The position numbers were made by a program, and so were the translations under genes. From Olavius sp. associated proteobacterium Delta 1 (GTDB lineage: Bacteria > Desulfobacterota > Desulfobacteria > Desulfobacterales > JAFDCJ01): 64,000 nucleotides of DNA. The stretch spans positions 16,242-80,241 of the forward strand of contig CACVKW010000165.1 in assembly GCA_902749685.1 (NCBI GenBank), read 5' to 3'. Shown here piece after piece: positions 39,180-48,056 of this stretch. The first letter of the stretch is position 1, and every line of letters begins with the position of its first letter. The notes beneath the pieces are model-generated. The model did no database searches, had not been told where the DNA came from, and worked only from the letters and a program-made list of their open reading frames with translations.

Positions 39180-39470
39180 CTAAAATGGCTTGGTTAGATC
39201 ACAATTCACCCGCAATGCACTCCAGCCTGCGGGTTTTGGGAGTATTGCGAAGCGCTGCCCTCTTGGGAAACAAACTCAACATCCTGATGCAATCAGACAA
39301 GCCCGGTCGCAAATCGGATGCAAAAGACCCGGATGAATTAGCGAGCGTCAATTTTGTAACGATCTGAATAAGGCAAGAGTACATCAGGGCATTTGTCGTG
39401 GAACATGCAACCGGGTCTGGCGCACTCGCCCGGCAAGGCAGGGACTGCCGGAAGTAGCGGATTTCCACTG
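39180..39470. other. Non-coding segment, possible dispersed repeat
   Basis: This GC-richer stretch sits in the 618-nt gap 39056-39673. Neither strand shows a credible gene. Short open frames lack ribosome sites and family features. Its texture (evenly mixed, with short palindromes such as gccggcagt-like stretches near 39440) differs from the AT-rich flanks and could be a dispersed repeat remnant. The remaining gap is AT-rich with no recognised signals. Confidence 0.3.
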
Positions 39471-39673
39471 CAACGGGAATTTTTTTTTATTATAATATAG
39501 AACGCTTACCATCTATTTCGCAGGATTGCAAATATAACCGGATTGCTGTATTGATCATCTTTGACGGTTAATGCGGCCAAAACAGGATTGATGGATTGGT
39601 ATAAAGCCAACCTCATCGAAACAGAGTTTTAAAAATTAATGACGATCTTATTGGAAATTCATTGTGAGGGATC

Positions 39674-41422
39674 ATGGGGTTTAGCGAGACGTATGAAAAC
39701 ATATTAGCGTCCATGCGCAGTGGCATCGTTGCCGCGGATGTCGACGGCAATATTGATTATATTAATCCAAAGGCATTGCAGATCCTTGATTTGAGCCCAG
39801 CCAGCGCAATAAATCTTGATATTGAACATCTGTTGCCCGAGGCCGGCAAGCTCTTCAAACAATGCCGCCAAACCGGCGACATCCGCATGGGCAATTATGT
39901 GGCCAGAGGTAATCAAAGACTGGTGATCGATGCAGCACCAATTCGAGTCGAAGGCAAAATTGAAGGTGTCATTGCGACCCTGCATCAGTTGGAAGACTTT
40001 AAGAATGCAATTCGCTTCTCGGAAGACTATTTAAAGCTCAGCAAACAGCTTGACGCGATCTTCAAAGGCTCTTCAGACGGACTCTGGGTCCACGATAGCA
40101 GCGGCATAATCATAAATATCAATACCGTTTCCGAGATGATTAACGGCATCAGAGCCAAGGATGTTATCGGTAAGAGCATTTATGACTTGATCGATGAAGG
40201 CGTCTTCGAGGGTGTCGTCACACCGGAAATTTTAAGAACCAAGCGTCAATTCAGCACCCTGTCTTACAACAAAAAAACTCAAAAAAGAGTACTGGTAACC
40301 GGCACGCCGATCCTGGATGAAGGCGGTAATGTCTCATTGATTGTGAGCAACGAACGTGATCTGACCCATTGGAATGCAGTTAAAGCGGATTTGGAGCGAA
40401 GTCGCAAGGTCGCTGAAAAATATAAGGATGAGTTCGAGGAATTGAGCCTGCTCGAGTCGGGCCAACCGGAGATTGTGGCAGAGAGCAAAGAGATGAAGCA
40501 GGTTTTGCGCATTGGCATGAAGCTCGCGCGGATGGGCGCCTCCAATATTTTAATTCAAGGAGAGTCGGGAACCGGCAAAGGGTTACTCGCAAGATTTATC
40601 CATGATAACGGCAAACGGAATTCAAAACCCTTCATTCAAATTAATTGCGCGGCCCTGCCGGAAAGTCTCCTCGAAGCCGAGCTTTTCGGATACGAAAAAG
40701 GTGCCTTCACAGGTGCCCGGGAGCAGGGCAAAATCGGATTGTTTGAATTGGCACATGAAGGGACCCTCTTTCTGGACGAAATTGGAGATCTGCCCCTTAG
40801 TGTCCAGGCAAAACTCTTGAAGTATCTGGATGACCAGGAAATTCTGCCGCTGGGAGGCATTCAGCGCAAAAAAGTGGACTGTTGTGTGATCGCTGCCACC
40901 AACCGGGATCTTGAGCAGTTAACAGAGCAAGAGCATTTCCGAAAGGACCTCTTTTTCCGGTTAAACACTTTCCGGATACATATCCCGCCGCTGCGCCGCA
41001 GACCGGTTGATGTCATCAAGATGACCGAGTATTTCCTGGATGCATATAATAAGGAATACCAGGTGCAGCGAAGAATTTCTCCCGAGGCGAAGCTCAAACT
41101 TCAAGGCTATAGATTCCCCGGCAACGTTCGTGAATTGCAGAACATAATTAAGAACGCAGTTGTTTTAAGTGAGAGGGATTTACTGGATGAAATATTTACC
41201 GACAATACAGGCTTCGGGCAAAAAATGATTGCAGGGGCGGATAGAACCAATTCAGGTCGGCAGTATCCGTTGCGTTTACAGGATAAAATTACGAGTATCG
41301 AAAAAGAGATATTGTCGGATGCTATCACTCGGTTCAGGTCGACCAGGAAGATAGCCCAGAATCTTGGAACCAGCCAAAGTAGTGTCATGCGTAAAATGAA
41401 AAAATATAACTTGAACCGATAA
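39674..41422 (+). CDS. PAS-domain sigma-54-dependent activator, RocR-like
   Basis: This is a 582-residue enhancer-binding protein without a receiver domain. Residues 1-112 form a PAS domain (SGIVAADVDGNIDYINPKAL), and a second PAS follows at about 120-235 (SSDGLWVHDSSGIIININTV). The AAA+ domain at about 270-500 has Walker A GESGTGKGL, GAFTGA and GTLFLDEIGDLP. The C-terminal Fis-type HTH reads STRKIAQNLGTSQSSVMRKM. The layout matches RocR, the Bacillus activator of arginine catabolism. It lies directly upstream of the amidinotransferase operon with a sigma-54 promoter between them, so local control is the natural inference. The ligand is probably small, perhaps ornithine or a guanidino compound. 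Confidence 0.93.
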   Translation: MGFSETYENILASMRSGIVAADVDGNIDYINPKALQILDLSPASAINLDIEHLLPEAGKLFKQCRQTGDIRMGNYVARGNQRLVIDAAPIRVEGKIEGVIATLHQLEDFKNAIRFSEDYLKLSKQLDAIFKGSSDGLWVHDSSGIIININTVSEMINGIRAKDVIGKSIYDLIDEGVFEGVVTPEILRTKRQFSTLSYNKKTQKRVLVTGTPILDEGGNVSLIVSNERDLTHWNAVKADLERSRKVAEKYKDEFEELSLLESGQPEIVAESKEMKQVLRIGMKLARMGASNILIQGESGTGKGLLARFIHDNGKRNSKPFIQINCAALPESLLEAELFGYEKGAFTGAREQGKIGLFELAHEGTLFLDEIGDLPLSVQAKLLKYLDDQEILPLGGIQRKKVDCCVIAATNRDLEQLTEQEHFRKDLFFRLNTFRIHIPPLRRRPVDVIKMTEYFLDAYNKEYQVQRRISPEAKLKLQGYRFPGNVRELQNIIKNAVVLSERDLLDEIFTDNTGFGQKMIAGADRTNSGRQYPLRLQDKITSIEKEILSDAITRFRSTRKIAQNLGTSQSSVMRKMKKYNLNR

Positions 41423-41564
41423 TTACTCAATTTTAAGTAAAAATATTATATAACATCTTGTAATACATATATATTTTTATATATCAAAATCGAGTTATTT
41501 TCGGTTCAAATTATATGCTTATTTTTCAAATAGTTACAACCAGCTGCGAGTCACAATCGGTTCG
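41411..41564. promoter_or_regulatory. Putative enhancer sites for sigma-54 activator
   Basis: An 18-bp inverted repeat (41411-41428 and 41492-41509; TTGAACCGA core, 16 of 18 positions) brackets the region just after the activator gene. A third half-like site (atcggttcg, 41556-41564) follows. They lie about 70-225 nt upstream of the sigma-54 promoter, a normal enhancer distance. Confidence 0.55.
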
Positions 41565-41635
41565 TTATCAAATTCGACCCCTCTCAAATATCTATAACTT
41601 CCTATAATTATTATGAATATTTTGTTTTCTAGATT

Positions 41636-41651
41636 TGGCCTGAGTTTTGCT
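41636..41651 (+). promoter_or_regulatory. Sigma-54 promoter (-24/-12)
   Basis: TGGCCTGAGTTTTGCT matches the consensus TGGCACG-N4-TTGCW. The GG (41637-41638) and GC (41649-41650) are separated by exactly 10 nt. It lies 115 nt before the amidinotransferase ATG. The rest of the 41423-41765 gap is AT-rich with the enhancer-like repeats. Confidence 0.75.
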
Positions 41652-41765
41652 AACATATATCCTGACTAAAAGATTTGATTGAAATTAATGCAAAAATCAA
41701 AATTTGAAACGTTCAATTTAGGATGAATAATATATCCGATATTGCAGATTTAAAAGGAGGCTGTG

Positions 41766-42911
41766 ATGACTGAAGAACATGAATCTCGCAAAACCATTGT
41801 CAATTCCTGGAATGAATGGGACCCGTTGAAACACGTCATCGTCGGCCGCGCCGATGGGACCATGGTTCAGGCTCCGGAGCCGGCCATGGAACGTGACTGG
41901 CCCGATCATGGATTTCCGCTGGGTACTTACGGTCCGTTGCCGAAAGAAATGGAAGCCAAGGCCAACGAGCAGATGGACAACTTCGCTAAACTGCTGGAGA
42001 GTCGGGGCATTCGGGTCGATCGACCAACACCGCTGGATTTCAGCCAAGAGGTCCGGACGCCGGACTGGGAGCAAAAATCCATGTTCGGATGTATGCCGCC
42101 GCGCGATGTCCTGTTAACCGTCGGAAATGAAATACTTGAAGCCACCATGTCCCAACGGGCCCGCTGGCATGAATATCTCTGCTACCGTCCGTTGCTTGAA
42201 CAATATTTCAAGCAAGACCCCAATTTCAGATGGGAGGCGGCTCCTAAACCCCGGCTGGCGGATGATAATTATAAAAAAGGCTACTGGCGCGGATGGGGAA
42301 AGAAAACCAAAGAAGAAAAAGAAAAAGCAATTCATGAGCGCGATTGGGTTTTGACGGAAAAAGAGCCCTGTTTTGATGCGGCCGATATCGGCCGTGCCGG
42401 CAAAGACCTCTTTGTGTACCATTCATCGGTAACTAACGAGACCGGAATTGAGTGGCTGCGTCGCCACTTTCCGAACCATCGCATTCATCCGATCTGGTTT
42501 TATGAGGACAATCCGATTCACATTGATGCCACGTTTGTCGTACTGCGCCCGGGACTGGCACTCGCCAATCGCAAGCGAAAGCCGCTGACGCCCAACATGC
42601 TCGATTTCTTTAATAAGAATGACTGGGAGGTCGTCGAATGCGCCAGACCCTTTTTGGATGATTATCCGCCGCTGTCCTTCTGCAGCCCCTGGTTGTCCAT
42701 GAACACACTCATGCTGGATCCAAAAACGATCTGTGTGGATGCCCAGGAAACCGAACAGATGGAACAGTTTGACCAGCTCGGTTTTGAAGTTATCCCGGTA
42801 CCCTTTATCGATGTGAGTGCGTTTGGCGGTGGCTTGCATTGTGCGACAGCGGATGTCTACCGGGAGGGGGCGTGTGAGGATTACTTCCCCAAACAAATTG
42901 AAGGCTTCTAA
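41766..42911 (+). CDS. Amidinotransferase, glycine amidinotransferase (AGAT) family
   Basis: This 381-residue enzyme of the guanidino-group-modifying superfamily resembles human AGAT along its whole length (VNSWNEWDPLKHVIVGRA, PAPKPRLADDNY-like block, IHIDATF, GGGLHCATADV). The catalytic triad is visible: Asp204 in FDAAD, His252 in HIDATF and Cys359 in LHCATADV, with spacing close to that of AGAT. Ile251 precedes the His where AGAT has Met. The reaction is probably amidino transfer between arginine and an amine, or hydrolysis. It is the first gene of the sigma-54 operon, ahead of arcB and arcC homologues, where arginine deiminase usually sits. GGAGG is 5 nt before ATG 41766; GTG 41763 is too close. 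Confidence 0.88.
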   Translation: MTEEHESRKTIVNSWNEWDPLKHVIVGRADGTMVQAPEPAMERDWPDHGFPLGTYGPLPKEMEAKANEQMDNFAKLLESRGIRVDRPTPLDFSQEVRTPDWEQKSMFGCMPPRDVLLTVGNEILEATMSQRARWHEYLCYRPLLEQYFKQDPNFRWEAAPKPRLADDNYKKGYWRGWGKKTKEEKEKAIHERDWVLTEKEPCFDAADIGRAGKDLFVYHSSVTNETGIEWLRRHFPNHRIHPIWFYEDNPIHIDATFVVLRPGLALANRKRKPLTPNMLDFFNKNDWEVVECARPFLDDYPPLSFCSPWLSMNTLMLDPKTICVDAQETEQMEQFDQLGFEVIPVPFIDVSAFGGGLHCATADVYREGACEDYFPKQIEGF

Positions 42912-43054
42912 AAAATGATTACAAATCCTCATCTTTTGCCCGGGTGCGGCGTTATGAAACGGTGAAAAATGCTCACGTACTTTGTGTACGCTCCGCGTTA
43001 TAACCGTTTCGCGCCTTGCTCACGAACAAAATCTAATATTTTGCAATCATTTTT
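42911..43054. repeat. Imperfect palindromic element, MITE/REP-like
   Basis: A 144-nt element fills most of the gap between the amidinotransferase and OTC genes. Its ends are inverted (aaaaatgattaca... with ...tgcaatcattttt) and inner parts also pair (cgttatgaaacggt with aaccgtttcgcg). A central hairpin lies around cgtactttgtgtacg. It contains no gene. Confidence 0.65.
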
Positions 43055-43113
43055 GGAATATCCGAATTCTATTAATTCGCTAATAGTCAAACTTCAAACT
43101 AGGGAGAAGAGAT

Positions 43114-44115
43114 ATGGCTTTTAATTTGAGAAACAGACACTTTTTGAAGCTGCTGGATTTTACACCGCAGGAGATAGGGTTTTTGCTGGATCTTTCAGTA
43201 GATCTAAAAAAGGCGAAATATACCGGGTTAGAACAGCAGCGCCTCAAAGGCAAAAATATTGCACTGATATTTGAAAAAGCATCGACCCGCACAAGGTGTG
43301 CTTTTGAAGTGGCGGCTTACGATCAGGGAGCCCATGTGACGTATCTGGGACCGTCCGGTTCCCAGATGGGCGCCAAGGAATCCATGAAAGATACGGCCCG
43401 CGTGCTGGGTCGAATGTATGACGGTATTGAATACCGAGGTTTCGGGCAGGAAATCGTCGAAGAACTGGCACAGTATGCCGGGGTGCCGGTGTGGAACGGT
43501 CTGACCAATGAATACCACCCGACCCAGGTGCTGGCAGATTTTCAGACCATGCTGGAGCACAGCGATAAACCGCTGCGACAGGTATCATTTGCTTACCTGG
43601 GTGATGCCCGCAACAATATGGCTAATTCGCTGCTGGTGGGAGCTGCCAAGATGGGCATGGACTTTCGCTCTGTGGCCCCCGCTAATGTTCAGCCGGACAA
43701 AAATCTGGTTTCACAGGCTAAGAAGATCGCCAAAGAAACGGGAGCAACAATTACGATCACCGATGACCCGGGCATGGGCGTCAAAGGCTGTGATTTCTTG
43801 TGCACAGACGTCTGGGTGTCGATGGGCGAACCGGAGGATGTCTGGCAAGAACGCATCGAAATGCTTCAGCCCTACCAGGTCAATGCCACCACCCTGGAGA
43901 AAACCGGCAACCCGGATGTCAAATTTCTCCACTGTCTGCCGGCCTTTCACAATCGTGAGACGAAAATCGGAGAAGAGATATATCAGAAGTTTGGCCTGGC
44001 AGCCATGGAAGTTACCGAGGAGGTTTTTGAATCGCCGGCCTCGGTTGCGTTTGATGAAGCGGAAAATCGGATTCATACGATTAAGGCGGTAATGGTGGCA
44101 ACGCTGGGATCTTGA
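43114..44115 (+). CDS. arcB: Ornithine carbamoyltransferase
   Basis: This enzyme interconverts ornithine plus carbamoyl phosphate with citrulline plus phosphate. It has 333 residues and is very close by eye to E. coli ArgF/ArcB. The carbamoyl-phosphate motif STRTR is at 57-61, HPTQ at 135-138, VSMGE at 235-239, and the ornithine/catalytic HCLP at 273-276. GGGAGA lies 8 nt before ATG 43114. The operon neighbour carbamate kinase points to the catabolic direction, citrulline to ornithine and carbamoyl phosphate. The biosynthetic role (ArgF) cannot be excluded from sequence alone. Confidence 0.95.
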   Translation: MAFNLRNRHFLKLLDFTPQEIGFLLDLSVDLKKAKYTGLEQQRLKGKNIALIFEKASTRTRCAFEVAAYDQGAHVTYLGPSGSQMGAKESMKDTARVLGRMYDGIEYRGFGQEIVEELAQYAGVPVWNGLTNEYHPTQVLADFQTMLEHSDKPLRQVSFAYLGDARNNMANSLLVGAAKMGMDFRSVAPANVQPDKNLVSQAKKIAKETGATITITDDPGMGVKGCDFLCTDVWVSMGEPEDVWQERIEMLQPYQVNATTLEKTGNPDVKFLHCLPAFHNRETKIGEEIYQKFGLAAMEVTEEVFESPASVAFDEAENRIHTIKAVMVATLGS

Positions 44116-44155
44116 TGCTGGATATTCGATATTCTGCGCTTCGCTGTTCTATTCA
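44114..44155. repeat. Heptad array between arcB and arcC
   Basis: The words gatgctg, gatattc, gatattc, tgcgctt, cgctgtt and ctattca run in 7-nt register from the OTC stop codon. Confidence 0.65.
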
Positions 44156-44206
44156 AATTAAGTTGCATAGGAGCAACACGTAATCAATAATCAGGATACC
44201 ATCACA

Positions 44207-45136
44207 ATGAAAGACAAACCCATCATCCTAATCGCCTTCGGCGGCAACGCGCTGATAAAAAAGGGACAGAAAGGATCACATAAGGAACAATTTATCAATC
44301 TGCAGTTGCCGATGCGGCAGATCGCCCGCCTGTCTGGTAAATACAAGTTTGTGATTACCCATGGCAACGGTCCCCAGGTGGGCAACCTGCTGCTGCAGCA
44401 GGAAAGCTGTGATGAAGTTCCGAAAATGCCGCTGGAAATCATCGGGGCCATGACCCAGGGCCAAATCGGCTACATGTTAGAATCCTCGCTGGACGATGCC
44501 TTGATGGAAATCGGTGTGAACGGTGAGCAGCATTTTGTAACCTTGATCACCTATGTGGTAGTCGATCAAAATGATCCGGGTTTTAAAAATCCCACCAAAC
44601 CGATCGGGCCTTTTTACAGCGAGGCTGAAGCGTCCAGATTGCCTTATACCATGGCAAAAACGGATAAAGGCTATCGTCGCGTGGTCGCCTCCCCCAAACC
44701 CCTGAATATTGTTGAGCAGCGGGAGATTAAAAGACTAATTGGCATGGATTTTATCGTCATTTGTTGCGGTGGAGGCGGTATCCCGGTTGTCCGCAAAGAA
44801 CGCAAATTCAGGGGCGTTGAAGCCGTGATCGATAAGGATCTGGCCAGCTCTATACTGGCGCAGGAAATCAAAGCAGATATATTTGTAATCGCCTCGGACA
44901 TCGCCGGCGCCGGCATCAATTGGGGAACGCCGGATCAACAGATACTTCGTAAGGTTTCCCTAGCAGAAATGGAGCAGTACGCTAAACAGGGCCAGTTTCC
45001 GGCCGGCTCCATGGGCCCAAAAGTTGAAGCAATCATGGATTTTTTTAAAACAACCGGAAATCGCGGAGTAATCTGTCAGCTGGAAGACATAGAAAATGCC
45101 ATCGCCGGGCAAGCCGGCACGGAAATCATCAAATAG
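44207..45136 (+). CDS. arcC: Carbamate kinase
   Basis: This kinase transfers the carbamoyl-phosphate phosphate to ADP, giving ATP, CO2 and NH3. It has 309 residues, full length. FGGNALIKKGQKG is at about 10-22 and the HGNGPQVGNL substrate loop at about 48-57. FIVICCGGGGIPV and EAVIDKDLASSILA carry the nucleotide and catalytic contacts. It follows arcB after a heptad array, with AGGA about 10 nt before the ATG. It is the energy-yielding last step of the arginine deiminase-type pathway, and its presence indicates a catabolic operon. Confidence 0.95.
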   Translation: MKDKPIILIAFGGNALIKKGQKGSHKEQFINLQLPMRQIARLSGKYKFVITHGNGPQVGNLLLQQESCDEVPKMPLEIIGAMTQGQIGYMLESSLDDALMEIGVNGEQHFVTLITYVVVDQNDPGFKNPTKPIGPFYSEAEASRLPYTMAKTDKGYRRVVASPKPLNIVEQREIKRLIGMDFIVICCGGGGIPVVRKERKFRGVEAVIDKDLASSILAQEIKADIFVIASDIAGAGINWGTPDQQILRKVSLAEMEQYAKQGQFPAGSMGPKVEAIMDFFKTTGNRGVICQLEDIENAIAGQAGTEIIK

Positions 45137-45148
45137 CAAAGCTGTTTA

Positions 45149-45183
45149 ATTGCGGATTGCGGAATTCAGATCTCGGATTTGCT
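45149..45183. repeat. Heptad array after arcC
   Basis: The words attgcgg, attgcgg, aattcag, atctcgg and atttgct run in 7-nt register between the carbamate kinase and GTPase genes. Confidence 0.65.
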
Positions 45184-45316
45184 AGCGGAAAATATCTGAT
45201 TTTAAATTGATGAATTATATTAGCCATGCATAGCGAATTTAAAGACAGATACTTCAGAATACTCAATTGTAAAATTATTTGAAGAAATTCATTAATTTCT
45301 TACGGAGGAAAAAATT

Positions 45317-46657
45317 ATGGCCAAAAAAAATGTAATTATTATCGGAGCAGCAGGAAGAGATTTTCAAAACTTTAATACCTACTACCGGGACAATAAAGAT
45401 TACAATGTGGTGGCTTTCACCGCCGCCCAGATCCCGGACATTGAAGGCCGCAAATACCCCGCGGATCTCTCCGGCAGCCTCTATCCGGACGGAATCCCAA
45501 TCCATGCGGAAGAAGATCTGAGTAAATTGATAAAAGAACTGGATGTTGATGATTGCGTGTTTTCTTACAGCGATGTATCCTACCAGCATGTCATGTCGGT
45601 AGGTGCCATCGTTAACGCGTCCGGCGCAAATTTTGTCATGCTGGGGCCTGCTGATACCCAGATCAAAAGCACCAAACCGGTGATTTCGGTGGGTGCAGTT
45701 CGCACAGGCTGCGGTAAGAGCCAGACCTCGCGCCGCATCATTGAAATCCTGATGGAGAAAGGATTAAAAGTAGTCGCCATCCGACATCCCATGCCTTACG
45801 GTGATATCGCTGCTCAAAAGGTTCAGCGATTTGCCGAACTGTCCGACCTGGAGAAACACGACTGTACGGTGGAAGAAATGGAAGAATATGAACCCCACGT
45901 GGTTCGCGGCAACGTAATTTATGCCGGGGTGGATTACGAAGCAATCGTCAGGGCGGCGGAAGAAGACCCGGATAGCTGTGAGGTAATTCTGTGGGACGGC
46001 GGCAACAACGATTTTCCGTTTTATAAATCCGACCTGCATGTCACCGTAGTCGATCCCCATCGTCCGGGTCATGAATTGACTTACTATCCGGGCAATGTAA
46101 CGCTACGGATGTCTGATGTCGTCGTCATCAATAAGATGGACAGCGCCGATGCCGCGGGCATTGAGATCGTCCGCCGCAACATCGCCAGCGAGGCGCCGGA
46201 TGCGATCGTTGTCGACGGTGCATCAACGCTGGATGTGGACGATCCCTCAGTAATCAGAGGAAAGAAAGTACTGGTGGTGGAAGACGGCCCGACCCTGACA
46301 CACGGGCAGATGAAGATCGGTGCCGGCGTCGTTGCCGCCCAAAAATTCGGCGCTGCCGAACTGGTTGATCCCCGGCCATACACGGTGGGCAGATTGTCCG
46401 AAACCTTTGAGATCTATCCGGAAATTGGGGCCGTTCTGCCAGCTATGGGTTACGGTGAGCAGCAGTTAAAAGACCTTGAAGCTACGATCAACAGCACTGA
46501 CTGTGAAGCCGTGGTGATCGGCACCCCGATTGATTTGAATCGCATCATCAAGATCGACAAACCCAACACCCGGGTGTACTACAACCTGCAGGAAATCGGG
46601 CGGCCCGACCTTGGCATGGTGCTGGATGATTTTATGAAAAAACACAATTTGGGGTAA
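45317..46657 (+). CDS. P-loop GTPase, cyclic 2,3-diphosphoglycerate synthetase-like
   Basis: This is a 446-residue protein of the COG2403-type family, named after archaeal cyclic 2,3-diphosphoglycerate synthetase, though that product is not expected here. An N-terminal Rossmann-like part (KNVIIIGAAGRDFQNF, residues 4-19) precedes a P-loop SVGAVRTGCGKSQTSR (124-139). WDGGNND is at 226-232 and the guanine-specificity motif NKMD at 272-275. The SIMIBI-like architecture would also suit a metallochaperone or activating GTPase. GGAGG precedes ATG 45317. It is the fourth gene of the sigma-54 operon, so a role in arginine/guanidino metabolism or enzyme activation is inferred, not shown. Confidence 0.82.
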   Translation: MAKKNVIIIGAAGRDFQNFNTYYRDNKDYNVVAFTAAQIPDIEGRKYPADLSGSLYPDGIPIHAEEDLSKLIKELDVDDCVFSYSDVSYQHVMSVGAIVNASGANFVMLGPADTQIKSTKPVISVGAVRTGCGKSQTSRRIIEILMEKGLKVVAIRHPMPYGDIAAQKVQRFAELSDLEKHDCTVEEMEEYEPHVVRGNVIYAGVDYEAIVRAAEEDPDSCEVILWDGGNNDFPFYKSDLHVTVVDPHRPGHELTYYPGNVTLRMSDVVVINKMDSADAAGIEIVRRNIASEAPDAIVVDGASTLDVDDPSVIRGKKVLVVEDGPTLTHGQMKIGAGVVAAQKFGAAELVDPRPYTVGRLSETFEIYPEIGAVLPAMGYGEQQLKDLEATINSTDCEAVVIGTPIDLNRIIKIDKPNTRVYYNLQEIGRPDLGMVLDDFMKKHNLG

Positions 46658-46689
46658 ATCAAATATTTTCTGGGAAAATATTTATTTTA

Positions 46690-46764
46690 GTTATTGGTTA
46701 TTTGGATGCCAAGAATGCGAGCTTTTTTATAATCACAAATAACCATTAACGATTAATAACTAAT
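46690..46764. repeat. Heptad words with inverted partner, GTTATTG-type
   Basis: The words gttattg and gttattt at 46690-46703 face complementary-type words aaataac, cattaac, gattaat and aactaat at 46737-46764. Both sets keep a 7-nt step and can pair. Confidence 0.55.
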
Positions 46765-46781
46765 CCGCCTCTGGCGGATTA
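46761..46781. repeat. Perfect micropalindrome at ribosome site
   Basis: taatccgcc-tct-ggcggatta is a perfect 9-bp hairpin ending 3 nt before the GGAGG of the next gene. Related palindromes occur at 49078 (gtccgcc-tca-ggcggac) and about 9827. Confidence 0.6.
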
Positions 46782-46793
46782 AAAGGAGGAAAG

Positions 46794-48056
46794 ATGAGCC
46801 AGACATCCAATGAGCAGTTGACTCAGCTAAAAACACAGTTCATATCAGATGGAGTGGGGATTACCACCACAAATTTCATCGAATCGGCCCAAGGTGCCAT
46901 TCTGCGGGACGTGGATGGCCGGGAATTTATCGATTTTGCCGGTGGTATTGCCGTCATGAATGTCGGGCACAGCCACCCGAAGGTTGTGGCGGCCATTAAA
47001 GAACAGGCTGAAAAATTCACCCACACCTGTTTCATGGTAAATCCTTATGAACCGGCCGTGAAGTTAGCCGAGAGACTATGCCGGCTGACTCCCGGGGATT
47101 TTCCCAAGCGGGCCGTATTTTTAAACTGCGGGGCTGAAGCGGTGGAAAATGCAGTTAAAATAGCCCGCTACCACACCAAACGGCCGGCTATAATTGTTTT
47201 TGAAAATGCCTATCACGGCCGCACGTTGCTTACCATGACCATGACCAGCAAGGTCAAACCCTACAAATTTGGTTTCGGTCCATTTGCGCCGGAAGTTTAC
47301 CGGATACCGTTCGGCGATGTTGCCGGGGCCGATCAGCTTCATGACATTTTTATCCAACACGTCAACCCGGAGGCCGTGGCGGCGGTTGTCGCCGAGCCGG
47401 TCCAGGGTGAAGGCGGTTTCATTGCGCCGCCGCCAGATTACTTCCAGGGACTTGTAAAGGTCTGCCACGACAACGGCATCCTGTTTGTGGCCGATGAAAT
47501 CCAGAGCGGCATGGGACGAACGGGCAAAATGTTTGCCATCGAACACTGGGGGGTTGAGCCGGACCTTGTGATCGTGGCCAAAAGTTTAGCAGCCGGCATG
47601 CCCCTGGCAGCAGTTGTCGGCAAACAGGATATCATGGATTCCGTGCACTCCTGGGGCCTGGGTGGAACCTACGGCGGCAACCCGGTGGCCTGCGCCGCAG
47701 GGCTGGCGGTGCTGGACGCCTTCGAGGAAGAAAACATGCTGGCTAAATCAGTTGCCCTGGGTGAAAAACTGAAGGCCCGCTTTGAAAAGTGGCAGAAGGA
47801 TTTCAGCAGACTCGGTGAAATCAGAGGCCTGGGAGCCATGCTGGGACTGGAATTCGTTAAGGGCGAAAAAAAAGAGCCGGCCGCCGATGAAGCCAAACAA
47901 CTGGCTGCCTATTGCCTCGACCAAGGATTGTTGATTCTGGTCTGCGGAACTTATGGCAACGTGGTCCGGGTTCTGGCACCCTTTGTCATTACCGATGAGC
48001 AGTTGCAAAAAGGGCTCTCGATCATGGAAGAGGGGCTGAAAGAGATATCCCAGTAA
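46794..48056 (+). CDS. 4-aminobutyrate aminotransferase-like enzyme
   Basis: This is a 420-residue class III aminotransferase of the GabT group. It would convert GABA, 5-aminovalerate or a similar omega-amino acid to its semialdehyde. The cofactor loop NCGAEAVENAVKIAR is at 111-125, AEPVQGEGG at 200-208 and DEIQSGMGRTGK at 234-245. Lys263 in VAKSLAAGMP forms the aldimine. A perfect GGAGG precedes ATG 46794. It is the last plus-strand gene before the TetR gene and probably part of the sigma-54 operon. GABA is the expected product of putrescine or guanidinobutyrate breakdown, which suits the cluster. Confidence 0.9.
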   Translation: MSQTSNEQLTQLKTQFISDGVGITTTNFIESAQGAILRDVDGREFIDFAGGIAVMNVGHSHPKVVAAIKEQAEKFTHTCFMVNPYEPAVKLAERLCRLTPGDFPKRAVFLNCGAEAVENAVKIARYHTKRPAIIVFENAYHGRTLLTMTMTSKVKPYKFGFGPFAPEVYRIPFGDVAGADQLHDIFIQHVNPEAVAAVVAEPVQGEGGFIAPPPDYFQGLVKVCHDNGILFVADEIQSGMGRTGKMFAIEHWGVEPDLVIVAKSLAAGMPLAAVVGKQDIMDSVHSWGLGGTYGGNPVACAAGLAVLDAFEEENMLAKSVALGEKLKARFEKWQKDFSRLGEIRGLGAMLGLEFVKGEKKEPAADEAKQLAAYCLDQGLLILVCGTYGNVVRVLAPFVITDEQLQKGLSIMEEGLKEISQ

